Positions 46,101-57,300 of a stretch of DNA of 64,000 nt are shown piece by piece (positions within the stretch are counted from its first letter, which is position 1; the number at the start of each line of letters is the position of its first letter). Position numbers and translations under genes: made by a program. This DNA comes from Beroe forskalii (taxonomy: Eukaryota; Ctenophora; Nuda; Beroida; Beroidae), in assembly GCA_011033025.1 (NCBI GenBank), contig WFMF01000324.1, positions 1 to 64,000 of the forward strand. The letters run 5' to 3'. A model generated the notes under the pieces. It did no database searches and had not been told where the DNA came from. It was given only the letters and a program-made list of their open reading frames with translations.

Positions 46101-49100
46101 CAGGGGGGGGGGCAACCCCCTCAATTTTGGTGGATATAAAAAAATCGCCAATAGGGGGTTTAATTTTGGGGGGTTTTGGGGGGTTTTAGGGGGTTTTGGG
46201 GGGCTTAATTCTTAGTGCAAAAATGGGCATTTTTTTCTCAAATGGTACCTTTTTGTTCCTGATTTTTGCACCATTTCAAAATGGTACCATTTTTTGGTCG
46301 TGATTTTTTGGCGATTTTTATAAATGGTACCATTTTGTTTCCAGTTTTGGTACCATTTTTGTTTATAATTTTTGGAACTTTTATGAAATGGTACCATTTT
46401 GTTTCTGATTTTCAGCATCTTTTTTCAAATGGTACCATTTTGTTTCTGATTTTTACATCCTTTCAAAATGGTACCATTTTGTTCCTCATTTTTGCACCAT
46501 TTCAAAATGGTACCATTTTTGTTCGTGATTTTTGGCGATTTTTAGAAATGGTACCATTTTTGTTTCCGGTTTTTGGTACCATTTTTGTTTATAATTTTTG
46601 GAACTTTTATGAAATGGTACCAATACCATTTTTGTTTCTGATTTTCAGCATCTTTTTCAAATGGTACCATTATGTTTCTGATTTTTAACACCCTTTCAAA
46701 ATGGTACCATTTTTGTTCCTGATTTTTTGCACCATTTCAAAATGGTACCATTTTTGTTCGTGATTTTTGGCGATTTTTAGAAATGGTACCATTTTTGTTT
46801 CGGTTTTTGGTACCATTTTTGTTTATAATTTTGGAACTTTTATGAAATGGTACCAATACCATTTTTGTTTCTGATTTTCAGCATCTTTTTCCAAATGGTA
46901 CCATTATGTTTCTGATTTTAACACCCTTTCAAAATGGTACCATTTTTGTTCCTGATTTTTGCACCATTTCAAAATGGTACCATTTTTGGTGGTGATTTTT
47001 GACGATTTTTAGAAATGGTACCATTTTTGTTTCCGGTTTTTTGGTACCATTTTGTTTATAATTTTGGAACTTTATGAAATGGTACCATTTTTGTTTCTGA
47101 TTTTCAGCATCGTTTTCAAATGGTACCATTTTGTTTCTGATTTTTAATATCCTTTCAAAATGGTACCGTTTTTGTTTCAGGTATTCAGCCCCTTTTTAAA
47201 TGGTACCATTTTTTTTGATTTTTGCCATCATTTTCAATTGGTACCTTTTTCGTTTCTGATTTTTCAGTACCAATGGTACCAATTTTTTGTCCGATTTTTT
47301 GCGTCTTTTCGAAATGGTACCTTTTTATTCGTGTTTTTTGGCAACTTTTTCAAATGGTACTTTTTTGTTTCTTCATTTTGGTGCTTTTTGAATCATACTA
47401 GAATAATTTCTGCTGTCGATAGGGGGTTTAATTTTGGGGGGTTTAATTTTTGCTGTCGATAGGGGGTTTAATTTTGGGGGGTTTGATTAACCCCCTGATG
47501 GATATAACAAATTTACTATAGGGGGCTTAATTTTGGGGGGTTGGCCCCCCCCCCCCACATCACTTCACTCAAAAGACATCAATTCACTCACTTGACATCA
47601 CTCAGAAGAGAACTAACTCACAAGTCAGACGTCACTTCAATTATTTGAAATTACTCACAAATATCACTTCAATCACAAGACATAACTCCACATACGAGAC
47701 AGCAGTCACACAGAAGACGTGTATGGTCATGAAGCTTGAGTATTTCAACCAGCCATTGACACATTCACATGTTCCTACAGAAATCACTCCACTCTCTATA
47801 AATCACTCAAATACAACACTTTACTCACAAAATATCACTTTCATCACTAGACATCACTCACAAGACTAAATTTTCCTCAGTAGAAATCACTCACGCAGGA
47901 CGTTACTTCACAGGGCATCACTAAACTAACTAGACATCACCTCACTACTTCACTGGTTATATTGCTCATCGCCCAATACTCATCACTAAATAACTATAAG
48001 TCACCTGCATGCCGGATGAGTTGTGTTGAGGTTGCTGGCAACTGCTGCTGCCGTCTCCACACATGGTGCTGAGTCACACGGAGTGTGGAAACAAGCAGTG
48101 AAACTGAATTTTTCATCTTTTATCGATGGAATTTTAGAGTTCAGAGTTTCAGAGTTGAATTTTATTCCTGAGCTGAGACTCAGGAGTGGGACGTTGCTAC
48201 CAAAAAAAACATAATCCTGTGACCTTCTTCTTTTAGTTTTTAGCAGGGAGGATGAGCCGGTCAGCCGGGGCCTGATCATGTGTATTCAACCACTTATCAG
48301 TTAAAAACTTACGTGTTTGTGCTGCGACTTGGCGTGTCCAATCACTCCGACTGTTGCAATGAGACCGATGTTGAGGACAATACTTAACACGACACCAATA
48401 ACTAGCAACCACCTGAAATTTGGCTTGGATCATATGGCACTATAATGACTATCCTGAATCCTGATAACTGGAATGCATCCATTGTTTCCAAATCTAATCA
48501 ATCTCTTGTACACAATATATTATATAATTGATTTCAATGGATCCATTGAATCATTAGTTTATTGGTCACAATGGATTCTCTGTCACAAAGTCAAATGGAT
48601 CCATTGTATCCAATGGATCAATTGCCTCCAATGGATTCAATGTGTCCCATTGCTGATGATCCAATGTGTCCAGTGGATCCATTAGGGACAATGGATCTAT
48701 TAGTATTCGACACATTGGATCCATTGGTGACATTGGATCCATTGGTGAAAATGGATCCATTGGACACAGTGGATCCATTGACTCAATAGATCCCTTGTCT
48801 CCAATGAATCCATCAGAGACAATGGAAACATTGAATCCATATTCTCCAATTTGGAGACAAAGGATAAGGATTCATTGTCTCCAAATCCATCATATCGCAT
48901 GGATCCATTGGATAAAATGGATCCACGCTGTAGTTGTGTTAAACTGATCCACAGTGTGATTAATCCGTGGGATACATTGAATCCATGATCCATCGTGTCC
49001 AATGGATCCATTGTCACCAATGAATCCAAAAGATCCATTGTCTCTAATGGATCCACTGGACACACTGGATCAATGGGACACATTGAACCCATTGGACTAT

Positions 49101-50254
49101 TGGAGACGATGGATCCATTGGATACAATGGATCCTTTTGAGACAGAGAATCCATTGTGTCCAAGGAAATAATGATCCAATAATAATGATCAAGGTAGTCA
49201 ATCTTCGGAGGGGCGCCCCCGACTCAATTAGCATCTGTAAAGATGCTATCATCTGGCATCCCAGGTAAGGGGTACTATAAAAATAAAAAAAAACTATAGT
49301 GCATGCCAGGTGGGTTCCAGCAGAGCTCTCTGCTATGGAGAGCTGCCACCTCTCCACGCGTGGCGGGGGAGGTGGTCAGTGAACATTGCAACAAAAAAAA
49401 TGATCCAATGGGTTCTCATTCAATGTGTCCCATGAATTCCATTGTCCCAATTGGATCCAATGGACACAATAGGTTCATTGTCTCAATGGGTTCATTGTCT
49501 CCAGATCCATTGTGACCAATGGATACAATTCCATTGTAATCAATGGAACCATTGTGTCCAATGAAACAATTGTATCCTATTTCTATGGATCCAGTGTGCC
49601 CAATGGAACCATTTTATCCATGTAATGGAACCATTACATCCATGCATTGGAACCATAATTCTATTGATCCCGTTTAATCCAATAGGCCCATTGTGTCCAA
49701 TGAATCCATCGTCTTCGGTGGATCCATTTCCAATCATGTGTCCTATGGAATATATGTGTCCCAATCACATAGATCCAATGTGTCCATTCGGGACAATGGA
49801 TCTATTTGACACAACGAAACAATGGAATCCATTGTCTCGAATTTCCCAATGAATCCATTATGGATTCATTGGGAAATTCGAGACAATGGATCCACGGGAC
49901 ACAATGGATCCATTGCATTTGCACACAATGGGTTCATTGTCTACAGATCCATTGTGTCCGATAGATCCATTGTATCAAAGGAACCGTTGTATTCATTTCC
50001 AATAGATCCAGTGTGTCCAATGAATCCGTTGATTCTATTGATTCAACGAACCCATGCGGTGTCCAATGAATTCATTGGACACATTTATGAGCTTATGGTT
50101 CAATTATTCCGATGGATTCAGTGTCCAATGGATTACCCAGTAGGCACTCAGACAATAAGTTTCAGATAATTTACCCTCGTTTGTCTGCGAAATTAAGAGA
50201 GTATCTGGTGTTGCCCGTCACAATCATCTCCGTATCATCATTCAGGGATGCCAT
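34172..50254 (-). CDS. M13 (neprilysin-like) family protein with destroyed zinc site
   Basis: Complete type II membrane protein, about 722 aa. Exons: 50175-50254 (ATG 50254), 48313-48412, 48005-48084, 45850-45964, 45568-45726, 45217-45348, 44966-45028, 44559-44681, 44294-44380, then 43891-44021, 43609-43707, 43344-43455, 43051-43230, 42686-42792, 42107-42285 or their duplicates (39325-39455, 39043-39141, 38726-38837, 38439-38618, 38177-38283, 37636-37814), then 35049-35188, 34820-34894, 34550-34653, 34172-34274. Landmarks: one TM helix (WLLVIGVVLSIVLNIGLIA), FYEYACGGY, the NYGGLG block, FFLALGQFYC and a C-terminal CHAG...C. Where M13 enzymes have HExxH the protein reads YYMVY, and ENIAD is ESWGL, so it should be catalytically dead. 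Including both exon-block copies would shift frame. Confidence 0.88.
34395..34555 (-). repeat. M13 exon donor array (3 to 4 x about 50 bp)
   Basis: Exon 34550-34653 ends CCACTTC and its donor is GTATAGC. CTTC|GTATA is repeated downstream in units that also contain GGCATAAACTGTGAGTTTAG. Another small splice-border array. Confidence 0.7.
35189..36625 (-). repeat. M13 exon acceptor array (about 43 x 33 bp)
   Basis: Minus-strand unit CACGTACCTCACCCCCTCAC then AG|GGTCTCAGTAA. Exon 35049-35188 starts GGTCTCAGTATTCGG after the same acceptor, so every unit repeats acceptor plus about ten exon bases. If an upstream copy is used after the phase-1 donor, the reading is TGG TCT CAG TAA, an immediate stop; only the exon-proximal site is productive. 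Confidence 0.92.
36625..39456 (-). repeat. Duplicated M13 exon block, copy A
   Basis: Six exons (37636 to 39455) plus downstream intron, each exon the same length as its partner in 42107-44021 (131, 99, 112, 180, 107 and 179 bp). Intron 36.62-37.6 kb matches 41.12-42.1 kb almost base for base. The donor of exon 39325-39455 is altered in this copy (GACGCTGG in place of GTGAGTGT). Block length is not a multiple of three, so it cannot be read in series with copy B. Confidence 0.88.
37800..37895 (-). repeat. M13 exon acceptor duplicated (2 units; also at 42275-42365)
   Basis: Acceptor and start of exon 37636-37814 (TTTTCAG|ATGGGACTTGG) recur about 70 bp upstream as TTTTCAGATGGGACTTGGAA. The B copy shows the same two-unit arrangement. 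Confidence 0.8.
39456..40640 (-). repeat. M13 exon acceptor array, copy A (about 53 x 22 bp)
   Basis: Minus-strand unit TTATTACCCCTCCAATCCTC AG: a near-ideal pyrimidine tract plus AG in each unit. The exon 39325-39455 begins TTTGACTGG right after the last unit. Copy B of the exon (43891-44021) has only about four such units (44022-44105). Confidence 0.93.
40645..41125 (-). repeat. M13 acceptor-type array, copy B remnant (about 12 x 33 bp)
   Basis: Same 33-bp unit as 35189-36625, but no downstream exon follows; instead it abuts the 22-bp array. Thus 40.64 kb is the junction of the block duplication. Units next to the junction are scrambled. Confidence 0.85.
41125..44105 (-). repeat. Duplicated M13 exon block, copy B
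   Basis: Partner of copy A; contains exons 42107-42285, 42686-42792, 43051-43230, 43344-43455, 43609-43707 and 43891-44021, with a normal GTGAGT donor at 43890. Differences from copy A are scattered single-base changes and small indels, with an extra insertion near 42.85-42.95 kb. Confidence 0.88.
44721..44779. mobile_element. Small palindromic MITE, copy 3
   Basis: GACATCGGCCAATCAGCGCG and its near complement ending CGCTGATTGGTCGATGTC, in an M13 intron. Flanking GTTTACCAACAGG and CCTATGGGTAAGC also pair, extending the inverted repeat. Confidence 0.6.
46105..47560. repeat. Palindrome-rich repeat block (AAATGGTACCATTT)
   Basis: About 1.1 kb contains roughly 25-30 copies of the palindrome AAATGGTACCATTT separated by T-rich linkers such as TTTGTTTCTGATTTT; a higher-order period of about 220-230 bp is visible (46.26, 46.49, 46.73, 46.97 kb). 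Both edges carry GGGGGTTTAATTTTGGGGGG runs. It lies in the M13 intron between exons 45850 and 48084. 47561-48000 contains loose CACTTCACTCA-type repeats. Confidence 0.85.
48475..50150. repeat. Interspersed palindrome block (CAATGGATCCATTG)
   Basis: Fills the first M13 intron. Dozens of ATGGATCCATTG-type palindromes, separated by short variable linkers often containing TGTCC or GGACA, with irregular spacing rather than a fixed period. Interrupted at 49175-49400 by a SINE-like insert. Confidence 0.85.
49170..49410 (+). mobile_element. SINE-like retroelement, copy 2, with target-site duplication
   Basis: Begins near GATCAAGGTAGTCAATCTTC and ends with a poly(A) run at 49392-49400. Flanked by AATGATCCAAT on both sides (about 49168 and 49399), a good target-site duplication. 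Shares start, hairpin and tail with 6618-6808. It contains GAGCTCTCTGCTATGGAGAG, a hairpin. Confidence 0.65.
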
Positions 50255-51379
50255 GATTCAAACGCAACAAATGATACACGACTGCTTAAAATGTTAAAGT
50301 CTTGATGGAAAATCAATGTATATAACAATTGAACATTAATTAAGACGAAATAAAATCAAAATAAAAGGCAAATCAGTGGAAGCTGAAATTCTATATTCAA
50401 AGATAAGAAGAATTCCTTGTGCATGAGATAAAATGGTAATATTATCCTTTCCAAGCAGCAGGAATTATAATTAAACTGCAAATCGTGGAAATGTTCGTAG
50501 AAATAATTATAACACTGCGAAAAATTCCTCCTTTTCAATGAAAAATAATAATGATAAGTTATCAAATTTAACTATATAAATACTTAAATAAGTTAATTTA
50601 CATCAACATATACTGTATATAATTATTGAAACGTGAAAATGATGGCAAGTTTTTTCTTGCGATTATTTTGCTCGTGAAGCGTATCAGAATATACGAGACC
50701 TACATTTTGTCATTGCTCTATTCCTATTTGTCAGCTGCCAGTTCACTCGAATTATTTTCAATTTTAAAATGTCAACGTTATGACGGGAGAAAGACTTGTC
50801 ACATCACGACATTTGACGTTACCCTGACCCACACAGGACTTTATCTCTCTGTCTTGACCCTAACAGTAACCGTAACCTTAACCCGGCCCAGACCCAGCCA
50901 AATGTCTTGATGTTTTGAGTCGGTTTCCCGTTTTCGCCTGCTCCAAATGCTGTCAGGCTATATTATGATCATTAAAGCATCAATAAGCATTAAGTTCAAA
51001 AGTTCATGTTAAAAACAACCAACTTCCAGTTCCTAATGATTACTTGCGATTCCATTTCTGCGATTAACGTCTAACCATGATTAGATAACATTAGAGGCAT
51101 TTAAATAATGTATGGAATATTAAAAATGATCTTAATAAAATTTGCAATTCTTCCAACTTTATTTACACAAATTATATAATATCGATATATCATGCCAAAG
51201 CCAGATGCATTTTCAGTAGTCGCTAAAAGCGTATTAAATATCAAAGTACATAAATATATAACAAGCGCATTGTAACAAGAGATAAAATTAGAATACCAGG
51301 CGCACCTACGTCGCGTCTATTTGTCTGTTTGTTTGTCTGTTTCACTGATCAGTCCCACGCTGACACCTCACACTTCCCT

Positions 51380-54300
51380 TCACCTCGTTTCATGGTAATC
51401 CTCGTGACAGTGCCGCTTAGTGTCCTGATCGTCCTCGTCCTCGGACGAGGCCGCCTCGCGTTTTAGCTGCGGCAAGTACTGCGCCCCATCACGCTTGAAA
51501 TCCCTCGCTGATAAGAGCTGCTGTTGCTGGGCGGTCACGTGGTTTTGAGGCGCGGTCACGTGACCAGGCTGTGGGGCCACGTGACCTGACTGCGCGGCGC
51601 CCTCGTGATGCACGTGCTCATGGGAGGTACTGTGCTGCGCTGAGGAGTGGTGGGAGGAAGGAAGGTGAGGGGAGTGTTGCTCGGGGTGTGACGTCACGTT
51701 AGATGCTGACTGCACGTGCTGTTGCTGCGTGGTCACGTGCTGTTGCTGCGAGGACACGTGTTGTTGCTGCGAGGTCACGTGCTGTTGCTGCGTGGTCACG
51801 TGGTTTGGTTGTGAGGGCACGTGACTGGGTTGTGAGGACACGTGGGAGGGTGTGGGAGGGGAGGAAGAGAGGTGTCGAGTGGGAGGCTGGAGGTTGTGCA
51901 GCGTCGTCTCTTCAGCTGCACTGTCAGGACTCCCTGCAGGAAAAAGTGGGGTTATGTCGGGTACTGGCAAATCGAAGCAGCAATATTATAATGTCAATCT
52001 CAAATCGTACTCAGGTCTAACCATATATAATACATTGGGTCGATATCATTCAGATTTCATTTCGCATTCTCGATGATCCATGCCCATGACCGTGAAAATA
52101 TATTATGTAAATCTATTTTCTAGAAATAACTGGCCATTGCTGGCACGAATAATTTTTCAAGATGGTTATGTATCAATTCCTTTATTCCTTTTTTGTAAAA
52201 CACCCTAGTAGCCTATAGATAAAGTACAAGCTTAGAGCACTATGAGCTTAGCACTCTATGCTAACCACCTTAAACTTAGCTAAGTATCTATCCCCTTTAA
52301 GGCTTAAAGGTGTACCCTAAACCAATCAGGGCATATCAATGGGGGGCCTGGGGGCACCGCTAGAGACCGGGAGAGACTATTATAGTCAGGGGGAGACAGC
52401 TCGTATTTTTGAGGAATAAAAACGGTGAAAAAGATCGAAAAAGATCCGGTGATTATCGACAAACGTTTGTAAAATTACGTTGGAATCTTCCACGGCACAA
52501 ATATTGAGTAAAGGGGGCTTCTGCCCCCGGAATGACGTCCCTGGTGCCTTCATTTAGATGGTCTTAATCTATGAACGCTATCAAACTTAAACGCAGCCAT
52601 AAATGTCAAATCGCATTATCAGTATGCATTATGCATATTCAAGTATTAGATTGGCGAGGGGTTGGTATATGTTTAATGTTTATGCTTTTATGATTGACCT
52701 GCAGCACATCTGCTGAATACGCCAGTATCCATGATTGGCCATCACTGAATAATACTGAATATCATGCCTGTATACAAGGTTGGAGGTGATATACTATCTA
52801 CTTATCTATAGATCTATGATTAACCAGCACCTACCTGTGACATTGTCCTCGTCCTCTCCCTCCTTCCGGTCCCCCTTCTTCCACTTGCTCCGCCGGTTTT
52901 GAAACCAAACCTGCCGAAAATAGGGGTTAAAAAGGGGGCGGAGGGGGTTAAAATGGGCGAGGGGGTTTAAATGGGGTTTAAAATAGAGGTTTGAAAAATT
53001 GTTTTTATAAACAACTTGTGTCCGAAGTAAAATAGTGAAAAAGTAAAAGGTACAACAAAAGAACACGGCGTCTGCGTGGCACGTGATCTTCAGGATCCTT
53101 TGCTCGAGCTCGCCGATTGGTTGAAATAAGACTCATGTGACTCTGACTCGGGCTCCCTATTGGTCGACAATCCGGCCCTTGTGAGACGCTCTGGGAGGCG
53201 TCTGATTGGTCAATCCCACCAGCAGATGGACTGTGATTGGTCGGACCGAACGTCACTATATACTGGCGGCGCACCAATAACAGGAAGTTTAGAGTCACGT
53301 CACGATCACGCCGCACAATGGCCATCTGATGCCCTCAACCCGCCTACTCTTCTCGGGGGACTTATAGATGAGAGCTTTTGTCTTGTCTTTGGAGTGTATG
53401 CATTGTCGTCATTATATAGCCCGCAGTGCTGTACATTGAGATAAATGTTCTCTGAATTACTAAATGAACAGACCTTTATTCGAAATGAAGTTCAGTACAG
53501 CAGTAGGTACGAGTATATAGTACTACGATATCTACATCGATATATCGAAGGGGGAGAGTTTCTCACTATTGTCAATCTAAATGTCACTATTGTCAATCTC
53601 ACTAGCTGTCATATTATTGGGAGCTTGCAAGTGATCTTGGTGATCACTGGGGTGCCATAATTCACTAGATTCTAAATCTAAGCATCATGTTTATCTTGAT
53701 TGCAAGAACACATCAAGATAACGGGATTTAATTCTAAATCAAGCTGCCTATTGAGACACGAGCATCTTCATTTTGAATATGAGCATCTTGAATAACGGGT
53801 GATGAGTAATTATCTGGAATTATTTCAATGTATTCTTGTGGGCAAATCGAAATCATGTTAGAGCTCAAATATGATCACTCTGGATCCAAAAAGTCTGCTG
53901 ATTCAGAATAACATCATGAGAAAATTTGAAAACCCTGTTTTCCCATGCTACTGGCCGATTTGTTTGAGAAGGTACAAAAAATCTTGCACAAAATCTAAAT
54001 GACAATAATTATCTCAAAAGTGTTATTTAAGCCTTACTATGGGATGATTCTGAGCAGGAGGGTCTCAAGAGTGACTGCAGTAAGTAGCATTACTAACTTA
54101 TCCAGTGGTGACCCTATGGAACCTAAAACGTGTTTGAAATCGTCAATTTTAGGATAATGTCACTTTCATAAAACTGCGATTTTGGGTAATTGTTAATCCA
54201 AAATTCTGCATACCAATGAATGGAAGTGGTCCAAAGACATGAGTTATGTTTAATGAGGTCCCTGCCATCAAATCTGAGTGTTCAGACCACCTAGGTCCTG

Positions 54301-57300
54301 TTCTAAGACTTTCTTAAGGCCTGGTGTAGCAAAAAAAACACACACCTTTTTCCAGAAATTTGGCGTGATTTTAGCTCTAAAATCCAAGAATTTTCTTGAT
54401 ATTCAACGAAATATGCATGTAGAGGTCTTCATTAGTGTCTCAGCTGACGAAGTTCATGAATAAACCTAGATGGCAACTGATGGGAACGCTCCTGTATGCA
54501 ATTTTCCGATCATATGTCAGAAGTCAATCTTTGAATTTGTGCAAGATTTTTGTACCTTCTCAAACTAATCGGCCAGTAGCATGGGAAAACAGGGTTTTAA
54601 AATTTTCTCATGATGTTATTCTGAATCAGCAGACTTTTTAGGTCCAGAATAAGCACATCTGAGCTCTAACATGATCTCGATTTGCCCACAAGAATACATT
54701 AAAATAATTCCAGATAAATAGTCATCACCCGTTATGATGGGCCTGGGACCTGGGTGTTCACAGAACATCTTGAATGTGATACTGTCTTCATCGATGGGTA
54801 ATTTGGGTGTTCACAGGACAACTTGCATATGAGGATTGAAGTTTCATCTTCAGTGATGGATCTGGGTGTTTACAGAACACGAATGTTAAATGAGACATCT
54901 CTATTCCAATATTACAACAAACCTTAATTTGCTCCTCTGTGAGACCCAGACTGTACGCCAAGCAGCTTCTTTCAGTCGTACTGAGATACTTCTGATACTT
55001 GAACCTTTCCTGAGAATGAGGAGGAGTAAATCACTCCTGAGAACGGAGAGGAGTAAATCACTGATTTCAGAAAAGGGCAGCACAGCCATTGCCGGTTCAA
55101 ATTTGTTGGGGCAAAAATTTTGGAATAAGTAGAGAAGTAGTGTACAAAATCGCCATCATAGTTTCAAAGACAATTTCTTTGCCCGATTTCTGGCAATGAG
55201 ATGAGAGAAATTTTGATTTTCGTGTGAACTATGTTAATCTACGAAAAATTGCAAAATACGTCATTGGACATATAAATTTTCACGGAATATTAATGTCCGT
55301 GAAGATAGCTTTTTCGGGCGTTAGAGAAGTTCAAAACCATTTCTTAGCGGTTGTTCGACAGTCAAACATTTGTTAATTATTTGTCGAACTATTAATTTAC
55401 CTCCAGTTCGTTGAGTTGTGTCGCTGAAAAGATCGTCCGAGGTTTCCGAGGTTTTTTCTTCTCGAATGATAACAGAGGAACTTGAGCTGAAATAGTAATA
55501 ACGGGTCAGTATCACAATGTTATAAGGGCTGTATGAATGTTTCAAAGAAAAAGGGGGATTAAAACCTGAAAACTTGTGCAGCCATTCAACATTTTATTTT
55601 TCTAAACGGCTCCAGAGTTATTTGCTATCGAAATGCTACCAGAGACCCCAATCTGGAGATATTCAGCAAGATACGTCGTGAGTTGAGATCGAGAAGACTC
55701 GTCACTGATGGAGCTGGCCCAGTACCGAATAGAATACGTCCCCAATTAATCCAGAACATTTGTAAAGACCTGAGTCCCATTTCATAGTTATATGTTTCTA
55801 TTGAGGTCCCTTCTTTCTTTCTTCCTTTCTTTGTACACAGTAGGTACACACACACACAGACACTACATCATCCATACTGTAGTACAATACAAGGTGCCGC
55901 AGTTGTTATGATACTATTTAAAGATTGATAGTTGAGGTTTTAGATCATAGGTACTCATGAGATCATCTGGGATGAGATGATCATAATATTAAAAGCTTTG
56001 ACATGTGAAATTTTGAAAATGATAATTTCATGGCCATCTAAGGTTCTATATGAAGCACGTCTTGATCATGGAGCTTTGAGTATAACAGCAGAATATGGTA
56101 TTGCATAGAGCTGCCGAGCTGGGAATGAATGGCTCATAGGGCTGTCATTGACATCACGATTTGATGAGACACAATTGTCATTTGTCAATCGTGTTGCACA
56201 GCATATTGAAAGATCAAGCAGATGCTAATAATGCCTAAATATGCTTACATGTGATGTCTAAAGCCTGACAAGGGATTCTATGAAATAGCACTCCAAGCAG
56301 TTAACCCATTAGTGCCCAACGTAGCCTAAAAGCAACAGTTACGTTTTGAGTAATTGTGGCTTCTCTGAATGAGATATTAATTTCGTTTTTTCAACAACAC
56401 CAGCTCTATTAAATTTCACACACTTCCTGATCTCGAAATATATCTTTTTGGCATCAGGCAACCAGTTAATTGACCAATTAATTTGACCATTTATTTTTTT
56501 GATAGGATTTTCTACCACCTTCAGTAATTGGGTTAATTGAGGTAGCTAAACCAGATTTTTGATTTTATTGCTGCATACACCTAAATGGTCATTGGACGTG
56601 GCATTCAGATGGTCAAAGAATGAACTCATTAGTCCAAACCAGTCAGGAGATATAAGCATTCAAAGTTCCGATTGCCTTTAGGCAACACTGGGGCTGTTGC
56701 CCAAAAGCAACAGTTCTAAATGGGCTAGAAACCTCAGAATCATGTTTTATCTGACCGTTTTGCATCGTCTGATTGCTTTATAATTGAGCCAAATTGCAAA
56801 TTCACTAAGCAGAAGAACGTTATATGCAACATTTGCTAAGTGTTGCTCTTGGGCAACACTGGGAGAAGCTGAAAATTTGCCCAAAATAGCGAAATTAACG
56901 GCTTTTAACAAAAGGCTGATACTATGTAATAGAAATCTGTATGCTGCACGTTCAGAAAAGGCTAAAATATAAAAATTGTTGCTTTGTTGCCTCTGGGCAA
57001 CACCAGGACACCATTATATTGTGAGGCATGGCCTACCACGCACGCCAATTTAAATAAACATATTGTTCTTTCTGATATAAATGTTTAAATTGTTCGTTCA
57101 GCAATGTTAAAATAAACTATATCTGTTGCCTCTGGGCAACACTGGGATACACTTATTTTGGGTCGTTCAGAACTTGACCAGAGTCCTTAATTTTCAACGG
57201 AACCAACATTAATTAAAAACATTATAAAAATATATTTAATTATGATTGGCATGTACTGTAATGGTATTTGCTATTGGTGTTAAAAAAGGTCTGTGCACAA

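Noticed and set aside
46266-47462. Phe-rich plus-strand frames
   Set aside because: Product of T-rich palindromic repeats in an M13 intron.
48562-49852. MDPL/MDPM-repeat frames on both strands
   Set aside because: GGATCC palindrome block translated in many frames; non-coding intron.
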